Shown: positions 18,512 to 26,500 of the stretch, piece by piece
Layout of the letters: every line of letters starts with the position of its first letter
Position numbering within the stretch: position 1 is the stretch's first letter
Source: Aureispira sp050633105
Lineage (GTDB): Bacteria; Bacteroidota; Bacteroidia; Chitinophagales; Saprospiraceae
Assembly (NCBI GenBank): GCA_050633105.1
Contig: JBOEFW010000001.1
Span: forward strand, 1 to 64,000
Direction of reading: 5' to 3'
Length of the DNA: 64,000 nucleotides
Position numbers and translations under genes: made by a program
Notes under the pieces: generated by a model
Seen by the model: only the letters and a program-made list of their open reading frames with translations
Database searches by the model: none
What the model was told of the DNA's origin: nothing

Positions 18512-18935
18512 TGTTTAATAACTTCATTTTCTTCTCAAGAAGAAATAAAAAACAGTGAAAGAATAGAATAATGTGCTAAGTAGGCTAAATAATGGGTATC
18601 TAGGGAAAATATAATTTGATGGTGTAGGAGTAGTTGTGCTCCTTGAGACTTCAAATATACAGTTTTTTGGGGATGAATTATAAGTTCAGAACGACCACTA
18701 AAAAAACAATCGTTCACCATCTTAGGATTGTTGCCCAACAATAGATGAATCCCCTCATTTGGAGGAAGATGGTTATTTTATCTCCTTATATAACAAAACA
18801 ATTTTTCTAAACCTATTTTTGTACTGTGAGACAGAGAAAAAGAAAAAAAACATTTCTTTTGTTAAAAAAAATGCTATCTTCTATTTGTTCCTCTACCGTA
18901 GCCTCGTGGCTACTTTTTTTATTTTATAGTAACCT
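18512..18935. promoter_or_regulatory. Divergent tdk / CHAT-gene intergenic region
   Basis: 424 bases. On the minus strand, 18652-18659 reads TATATTTG, a full -7 match ~140 bases upstream of tdk. On the plus strand, 18814-18821 reads TATTTTTG, ~115 bases upstream of the CHAT gene. Neither has a clear -33. A leader hairpin is listed separately. A 68-codon minus-strand ORF at 18535-18741 lacks coding character. Confidence 0.4.
18898..18920 (+). terminator. Terminator-like hairpin in the leader of the CHAT gene
   Basis: GTAGCC-TCGT-GGCTAC followed by T7, ending 15 nt before the CHAT gene ATG. The stem is 6 bp with a tight tetraloop. Placed between the candidate promoter and the start codon, it could act as a leader attenuator or simply block read-through into the gene. 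Confidence 0.6.
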
Positions 18936-21900
18936 ATGCACAGAAGAAAATTACCTATATTAATCCTTGTTTGGTTGTTGTTTGCGAGTGCTTTATCTAC
19001 AGAAGCGCAACTCCCCTCTGATGGCAAAAACAAAAGCGCCTATAATGCGTTTCGTGCTGCTGAGAAAAAGTTTTATCGAGGCAATTTTAAAGGAGGAGAA
19101 TCTGCCTTTGAACGAGCAGCTAAACGTTATGAGAACAACGAAGATCCTGATGGTTACATTGCTGCCAAGGCGATGGAGGCGCTAATCTTACTTAACAAAA
19201 ATCGGCCAAAAGATGCTTTTAAGGCTTTTAGACGAGCGGAAGAGCTTTATGATGCACAGGGACGCCACAATCAAGCTACTCGTGCTTATTTGCGCTTGTG
19301 TTTAGGGAAGTATCATTTGTATTATAAGGAGAACAATGAAGCTTCTGTGTTCTTAAAAGAAGCAAATACCATAGCTAAGAGCAATCCTGAATATTTCTCG
19401 CCGATTTTTGAAATTGAACTCCAACAAACTTTAGGTGAATTGTATTTAAGAAAAGGGGACAAAGAAACGGCTCTAGAGTTTTTTGATGGCTTGTTAGAGT
19501 CCACCAAGAAAATTCCCAAAGAAGAACAAAACGAAACGTTATTAAGAGAACAGCGCGAAATGGCGTCTCAATTGTACGATCAAGCGCTCAATCCCAAAGA
19601 GGCGGCAGAGCGTTATGCCAGTTTGTTGAAAGATGCAGAAGAAGAAATTAAAGGGGAGCTTAATTTTAAAACAGGGCGTTCTCTTTATAAATATACAGAA
19701 TACGAATCGGCTTATGACCATTTAACGGAAGCCTTAACACAGGACTTAACTGATGCACAACGAGCAGAAACAAAAGCGATGTTGGCAATCATTGCCATGA
19801 GTATTAAAGATTATGATGATGCATTAATTCAGAATGGAACAGCCTTAGCTTTGCATCTAAAAATTGGTAGTAAGCCTCAAACCCTTTACAACAGCTTTGT
19901 CAAACAGGGGAATATTTATAAGGAGTTGGAAACAAACGGAAAATCTGCCTATTGGTATAAACAAACTGTGAATCCTCTTGAAGCGGAATGGGAGTTATCG
20001 GAAGAGTTAAACAAATATGATTTAGAACAGATTGAGTACAAGGAAAATATTGCCAGAGAGGAAAACTTTAATTTAGCATTGCTGAGTTATGAACGGGCAG
20101 AGCGTTTAGTAAAGCAATTGAAAAAGGGAGCACAAAAACCAGCTTTGGTAGAAGTTTATATGGCTAAAGGGGCGCTTTATTTTTCAGCTAAAGCCACAAA
20201 GGAAGCTAGTGTGTATTATGATAAGGCCTTACAATTAATGGAGGACATTTATCCTGAAAAACATCCTCTTGTAGCAGAAGCAGCTCGTTATCAATGTGAA
20301 ATTGCAGTACAGAATGATAACCTTCCATTAGCTTTGAAATGGATTAATCGCTCGATTAATGCTGCGACGACTAGTATCGCTCGTGCTGTAACAGGAGATG
20401 TATTTCCCTTAGCTAACCAAGCCGAATATCCTTATGAATTGTTGTATTCTACTGCCATCAAAGCATCGGTTTTATACTTGATTTATCAACAAGAAGGACA
20501 GGTAACCCAAGCCCAACTAGAACACAGTCTCCAAGGATCTGATCTAGCCTTTAGTATGTTGGTACGTTTGCGGGCGTCCTACCGAACAGAAGGGGCAAAA
20601 TATGAATTGCCAGCACTTTCTCAATTGATTAGCTACCAAGCGATACAAACCACTAGTGTACTTTATAGTTTAATGCCTGATAATCGACACTTGTATCGTC
20701 TATTCAAATACATAGAAAATTCAAAAAGCGCTTTATTATTAGAAGCAGTTCAACAATTACGAGCTAGGGAGATTACAAGTATCCCTGCTAGTGTTGTCGA
20801 AAAAGAAAGTACCCTAAAAACAGAAATGGCCTATCTAAGTGGAGAGATTTATTATGAGGCACGGAAGGGACAAAATATGGATAAAATCCGTTTAGAGGCG
20901 CTCAAAAAATCTCTTAAAGCGGCTCAAAAGGCCTATCCTGAATACCTGATCTTCTTAGAAGAAAATTACCCCGATTATTACGCGCTTAAATATGCTCAAC
21001 AACCTGTACGCTGCCAAGAACTACAAAAGCGTATGAATCAAGAAGATGTTATTGTGAACTACGCGGTGGTAGATTCTCTAGTACACCTGTTGTATATTGA
21101 TAACAATCAACTTGTTTATGCCAACCGACCAATCAAAGTGCGTTTAAGAAGTGTGGTAGCACGGTATATTGCATCTCTTAAGGGAGAACAGCCTAAGGAT
21201 TTTGTACGATATAGTAATTTATGGTATGAGTTGTTGATTCAGCCCATTGAAGAACAATTAGATGGACGTGCGCTCGTTATTATTCCAGATGCAGAGCTCA
21301 ATTACATCCCCTTTGAGTTGATTCCTACAACCAATATTGCCCAAGATTTTTCAACAGGGAATCAAGATAATTACAACCGATATAAAGAGGTGCCTTATTT
21401 ATTGCGGCAAATGCCCATCGCTTATAATTATTCAGCAACGCTTTATTTAGAAGCAGAAGAACATGATTACTCTAAGGTTCCAGAACGATTTATGGGCTTT
21501 GCCCCTGATTTTTCGAAAATTGAGGATTTTGAATTAGAACGGCGTCAACAGGCTTCGCGTTATCAAAACATGTTATTGACGCCTTTAGAAAATGCTGCTT
21601 TAGAGGTAGAGCGAATTGGAGAGTTGACAAAAGGTGATATTTACATTGGAGGAAATGCAACAGAGTCTCAGTTTAAAGAACAGGCGGCTCAGTTTGGTGT
21701 ATTGCATTTTGCGACCCATGGTATTCTCAACCACAAGTACCCTTTGTACTCTAGTTTAGTCTTGTTGGGTGATGAAAAAAATGATGGCCTATTACATACG
21801 TATGAGCTGTATAACATGGAGCTGAATGCTGAATTGGTGGCATTGAGTGCTTGTAATACAGGCGTAGGAGCGATTAAAAAGGGAGAAGGAGCAATGTCTG

Positions 21901-22268
21901 TTGCTAGAGGTTTTGCTTTTGCAGGTTGCCCTAATATCGCGATGACATTGTGGCCTATCTCGGATCAAGCAACGCAAGTATTGATGGAAAATTTCTACAT
22001 CTACTTGATGCAGGGGATTCCTAAAGCAGAAGCATTGCGTCGAGCAAAACTAAGTTTTTTGGATACTGGAGAAGGCTTGATTTGTGTGCCTTATTTTTGG
22101 AGTGGGCTCATTTTGGTAGGAACACCCGCCCCTATGAATAGTATACAAACCCTTTCAACGGATTGGGGAAGTACCCGCTGGCTTTTGATTTTAGGGGCTA
22201 GTATTTTGTTGTTGGTCATTGGATTTATTGTTGTTAAAAAAAGAGGAGTAGAGGATGCAATGGTATAA
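18936..22268 (+). CDS. Exported TPR-CHAT protease-like protein with C-terminal membrane anchor
   Basis: 1110 residues. A signal peptide (1-24, ending STEAQ) is followed by TPR-like helical repeats across ~30-500 (SAYNAFRAAEKKFYRGNFKGGE) and a helical linker. A CHAT domain occupies ~760-1065, with ALVIIPDAELNYIPFELIP, the catalytic His in LHFATHG and the catalytic Cys in VALSACNTGVG. A single transmembrane helix (~1078-1098) ends in a short basic tail. CHAT domains are caspase-like cysteine peptidases (separase, Craspase). Signal peptide plus C-terminal helix imply a periplasmic TPR-CHAT body anchored in the inner membrane. The target is unknown. Its last 14 bp overlap the OmpA gene, so the two are co-translated. 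Confidence 0.9.
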   Translation: MHRRKLPILILVWLLFASALSTEAQLPSDGKNKSAYNAFRAAEKKFYRGNFKGGESAFERAAKRYENNEDPDGYIAAKAMEALILLNKNRPKDAFKAFRRAEELYDAQGRHNQATRAYLRLCLGKYHLYYKENNEASVFLKEANTIAKSNPEYFSPIFEIELQQTLGELYLRKGDKETALEFFDGLLESTKKIPKEEQNETLLREQREMASQLYDQALNPKEAAERYASLLKDAEEEIKGELNFKTGRSLYKYTEYESAYDHLTEALTQDLTDAQRAETKAMLAIIAMSIKDYDDALIQNGTALALHLKIGSKPQTLYNSFVKQGNIYKELETNGKSAYWYKQTVNPLEAEWELSEELNKYDLEQIEYKENIAREENFNLALLSYERAERLVKQLKKGAQKPALVEVYMAKGALYFSAKATKEASVYYDKALQLMEDIYPEKHPLVAEAARYQCEIAVQNDNLPLALKWINRSINAATTSIARAVTGDVFPLANQAEYPYELLYSTAIKASVLYLIYQQEGQVTQAQLEHSLQGSDLAFSMLVRLRASYRTEGAKYELPALSQLISYQAIQTTSVLYSLMPDNRHLYRLFKYIENSKSALLLEAVQQLRAREITSIPASVVEKESTLKTEMAYLSGEIYYEARKGQNMDKIRLEALKKSLKAAQKAYPEYLIFLEENYPDYYALKYAQQPVRCQELQKRMNQEDVIVNYAVVDSLVHLLYIDNNQLVYANRPIKVRLRSVVARYIASLKGEQPKDFVRYSNLWYELLIQPIEEQLDGRALVIIPDAELNYIPFELIPTTNIAQDFSTGNQDNYNRYKEVPYLLRQMPIAYNYSATLYLEAEEHDYSKVPERFMGFAPDFSKIEDFELERRQQASRYQNMLLTPLENAALEVERIGELTKGDIYIGGNATESQFKEQAAQFGVLHFATHGILNHKYPLYSSLVLLGDEKNDGLLHTYELYNMELNAELVALSACNTGVGAIKKGEGAMSVARGFAFAGCPNIAMTLWPISDQATQVLMENFYIYLMQGIPKAEALRRAKLSFLDTGEGLICVPYFWSGLILVGTPAPMNSIQTLSTDWGSTRWLLILGASILLLVIGFIVVKKRGVEDAMV

Positions 22269-23298
22269 AATTACAGTAGGGTTGTGTTGGATAATGCTGT
22301 CTATCGTAGAACTGGGACAAGCACAAGTTGGAAATTCCTCTGTGCCTACTGCTATTTATATTGGCAATGCTGTTTTTGAAGCACCTATCAAGGGGGCAAA
22401 AATAGCATTGACCTTGCAGGAAAGTTTTGGTAATCAAAAACGGCCTGTTAGTACCTTTATTGGCGAATATGTCTCTGATACCTCAGGGATTATTACGGTT
22501 TCCTTAATTCCTAATAAAAATTATCTCATACAAACGTCTAAAGCAGGGTATTATACGCAATTATCAAAAGTAAAAACCACTAACTTCTCTAGAACACGCC
22601 AAAATAAGAAAGGCATATCCCTAAGACCAAGGAACATTATTACCATAAAAGGTAATATTGCGATGACGGAAGGTGGCAAAGGACAAGTCACACTCGTTGA
22701 TAAAGAAACAGGTTACCGCCGCAGCGAACGGCTAGATGAGGATGGAAACTACTTGCTCAAAGCAGTTAAAGAGGTCGATTATGATCTACACGTTTATGTA
22801 GAAGGCTTAATTGATACCTTAGTTTTTTTGGATAAAGAGATGCTTAACCAAACCTCAGGTAATTTGCCTGTGATCTATGATTTTGTGCCCAATGCTCCTA
22901 GAGCCAATTTCCGAAAAGGCGAACCTTGGGCATTAGAAAAATACAACTTGCGCTTTATAGAGCGAACGACTCGACCTTCTAGTGAAGTTTGGATGGATAC
23001 TTTGGCGCGAGTATTGCGCGATTATCCTAAAACGGTCTTATCCTTAAGCATTCATACAGACGCTCGAAAAAGTGATCGATTGAACTTGATTTTGTCTCGA
23101 AAGCGTGCTACTATTCTGGCGGAAGAGCTAGAAGAGCGCGGTGTAAATGCCCAACAATACACCTTTGAATTGAAGGCAGAAGATGAAATATTAAATGATT
23201 GTGTGGATGGTGTACGTTGCAATAAACGAGCACATGAGATCAACAATCGTGTCACCATAGAAGTTGCTGAAGGAGCGTTCTACTTTAAAGAAGAGTAG
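22255..23298 (+). CDS. OmpA-like domain protein coupled to the CHAT gene
   Basis: 347 residues. A signal peptide (1-23, ending LGQAQ) is followed by beta-rich carboxypeptidase-regulatory-like repeats (~30-215) and a C-terminal OmpA-like peptidoglycan-binding domain (~235-345). The last has LSIHTDARKSDRLNLILSRKRA and EINNRVTIEV, where LSIHTDARK is the degenerate equivalent of the usual SHTD signature. It probably ties the envelope to peptidoglycan. The start lies inside the CHAT gene end (14-bp overlap), implying translational coupling and a shared role. Confidence 0.87.
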   Translation: MQWYKITVGLCWIMLSIVELGQAQVGNSSVPTAIYIGNAVFEAPIKGAKIALTLQESFGNQKRPVSTFIGEYVSDTSGIITVSLIPNKNYLIQTSKAGYYTQLSKVKTTNFSRTRQNKKGISLRPRNIITIKGNIAMTEGGKGQVTLVDKETGYRRSERLDEDGNYLLKAVKEVDYDLHVYVEGLIDTLVFLDKEMLNQTSGNLPVIYDFVPNAPRANFRKGEPWALEKYNLRFIERTTRPSSEVWMDTLARVLRDYPKTVLSLSIHTDARKSDRLNLILSRKRATILAEELEERGVNAQQYTFELKAEDEILNDCVDGVRCNKRAHEINNRVTIEVAEGAFYFKEE

Positions 23299-23333
23299 AT
23301 TTAATTTGATCTTTTTCTAGCACTTATTTCCCA

Positions 23334-23447
23334 CTTAGAGTTTGTTTAAAATTTNNNNNNNNNNNNNNNNNNNNNNNNNNNNNNNNNNNNNNNNNNNNNT
23401 CATAAAGGCTTGTTTTTCTTTGATGAAAAATTTAAACATGCTCTTAG
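23334..23447. repeat. Imperfect inverted repeat flanking the assembly gap
   Basis: Left of the 45-base N run lies CTTAGAGTTTGTTTAAAATTT (23334-23354). Right of it, the reverse complement of 23426-23447 reads CTAAGAGCATGTTTAAATTT. About 17 of 21 positions agree. Inverted repeats around an unresolved gap suggest a mobile-element end or a strong hairpin that broke the assembly. The gap length shown may not be real. Confidence 0.5.
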
Positions 23448-23582
23448 AAGGAGCCGTTGTTGAAGCGGTTTCTTAGCCCAATTATTATTTTGTTACTAGA
23501 TGCGTCCCTTTTCTTATAAGCAGCTAAGTCAACTAGCCTGTGTTAAAAGAGTATAGAAGGGCGTTCTTTATTGTCCTTGATT

Positions 23583-26500
23583 ATGAACGACATAAAATAC
23601 CTCTGCTTGTGTATAGGAATGTTGGGGATGGTGCTGTCCTTACAGGCGCAGATTCCTCCTCCTTCAGGACCTTATCCTATTTTATCCAATGCGCAGCCCA
23701 TTGGGGGGAATACCGTACAAGTGTGTATGGGAGACAGCGTTACCTTTCAAAGTTCAGCTCTTAATGTTTCTCCATCACTTTTAGTGATTGATTCTTTTTT
23801 TTGGGATTTTAATGGCGCTATTACTACCAACCCTGGTAATGTCTCTGCTCATACAGTGAATACTTGGATGGCGCCAGGTTTATACCCTATTGTTCATTTT
23901 ATAACAAGGAGCCATACACCACCGTTTACTACTTTTTTGCCTAGTGACCCTGATACCCTTTGGTTGTTGGTCGTGGCTCCTCCCAGTGTACAACCTACTA
24001 TGGATACAGCTGTTTGTAGAGGACAAGGAATTGCTCTAGAACCACAAAATATTTCTAATACAGATTCCATTGTTTGGTTCCCTCATCCGACGTTGTCTTA
24101 TGGTCGACAAGATTCTGTTTGGGTAGAACCTGTAATGACTACTATTTATCAATACAAAGCGTATACACGGGGTGTTTCTAATGGAATGGCGAGTGGATTC
24201 TGTCGTCGTTCTTATAATACGGTTGTGACGGTTCTTCCTCCACCCCTTGTAAGAACAATAGGGAATCGGGTGATTTGTGCAGGGGATAGTGTGGTGTTGG
24301 ATGTACGTCCTCCTTTGCCTCCTTTTCCTGTTAATCCTGTGTCTTATGCTTGGTCTACGGATCGAAATTTTAGTACAATACTTACAACTACTAGAAGGTA
24401 TGTAGCCTATAATATAACCAATAGTGTCCGATTTTATGTACAAATGACCGATGGTAATGGTTGTATTGGAATGGACTCTATGGAGGTAATGGTTCGTATA
24501 CGACCTACTCCGCCTATAGCGGATGTGTTAAACGATAGTGTTTGTTTGGGTAGTACGATTGCTTTGCGAGCGACAGATACCAGTTTGGTAAGTATTTGGC
24601 GTGGACCCAATGGCTTTACGGCCTCTTCAGCCCTTTTTGATATAGGAGCAGTCAGCGTTTTACAAACAGGTTATTATACAATAACAACTAGAGATAGTTT
24701 AAACTGTCCTTCTTTTTCTGATTCGGTATTCGTAGCAGTTTTTCAAACATCGGTGCCTCCTCCAATTTTAGGCTTGACGACTATATGTGAAGGTGATCCT
24801 TTACTACTTTCGGCTATGCCTCGTACAGGAAGTTCCTTGTATTGGCGGACACCTAATGGAGATAGTTTAGGAGGGAATAATTTGATGATACAGCCTGATT
24901 CTAGTGCTTATCTAAGTGGTACTTGGACGCTCTGGTCTCGTAATAGCGCAGGCTGTGAAAGTCGTCGGGATACGCCTGTTATTATTGAACCTGCTCCTAT
25001 CCTTACTAATCCTTTGGGGACAGTCAATATTTGTGCAGGAGATGATTTGCGCTTGGATGCGCCTACAGTGCCTAATGTCACGTTATATAATTGGTTGGAT
25101 ACTACAGGGAACACTGTAGCGCAAGGACAGAATACATTTCTTTACAATCTTAATCAAGATACCCTTCTTGTTTTAGAGGTTACAATGCATTCAGGATGTC
25201 GTTATATCTTAGATAGTTTAGAAGTACAGGTGAATAATAGAGGGGCTGCTCCTAGGATTTTTGTGGATACAATGGCTTGTATAGGAGAGCGAAATACTAT
25301 TTTTAGTACCGATACCGCCACAGGTTACTATTGGCGCAGAAATGGACAAGCTATTTCTTACCAAGATAGCTTTCTCATAGATACCATTCGTGTGAGCGAT
25401 GCAGGACTTTATGTCTTGTCAGTAATCGATGCGAATGGTTGTATATCAGATAGCGCGACGGTAAATTTTGTAGTCAATCGGCGTCCTGCTATCCCTACCG
25501 TAGATTCTTTTGGGCTTATTTGTAGAGGAGAAGGGTTCCAATTATCAGGGCCTGTTGTTTCAGGGTTAACTGCTATCTGGCGGAGCCCCAACGGTACTAC
25601 ATTAGATGACTTTAGTATATGGATATCGCCTGATAGTAGTTACTATAGCGATGGTGTATGGCTGCTAATTGTTCGAGACAGTATAACCAGTTGTCGAAAA
25701 CGATCTATGGATGTACAGGTACAAATACAAAATCGTCCAAACATTGTCGTGGGTAATTCTGGCCCTGTTTGTCTAGGGCAAACAGCTGTGTTGACAGCAG
25801 CAGATTCTACTGCTTCAGGTATGGCTTTGAACTATATCTGGTATAGAGATATTGCTTTGTCGGATACTGTAGGAATAGGAACTACAATTACCATTAATAA
25901 CATCCAAGGAGATAGTACATTTTATGCCATTGCTATTAATAGCGTGGGGTGTATTTCTACTGTCAAATCTACTACAGTTATCTTAAGAGCAATCCCTCCT
26001 CCACCTAATCTACCCGATTCTCTAATCGTTTGTGAAGGCGATGTTCTGACCTTGGGCCCAAGTCCTTTTGCAGCAACTTATCAATGGGCTGGCCCCAATA
26101 ATTATAGCAGTAATCTAAGAACACCTACTATTCCTTCTATTCAGACCAACCAAGCAGGGAGCTATTCTTTAGTGGTTACCCCTGCAACAAGTTGCCCTTC
26201 TTTTCCTGCTCTTGTTAATGTACTCGTAAATCCAGTGCCAGCGGCTCCGATTGCTATTGTACCAATCTATTTATGTGCCAATGAAAATCTAATTTTGAAT
26301 ACCGACAGTAGTAGTCATTGTAATCAATTGAACTGGATAGGACCAAATACCACTACTTTTCCGTTGACAGGGAATACCATTGTTATACCACCTGGTGACA
26401 CCAATTATATCGGTGGATTTTGGAGTGTTGAATGTCAAGATAGCCTGACAGGTTGTGTAAGCCGTTCGGTTAATAATTTTCTATTTATTGCCCCTTTACC

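Noticed and set aside
18535..18741. Small minus-strand ORF upstream of tdk
   Set aside because: Odd composition, no start context, and it overlaps the candidate tdk promoter.
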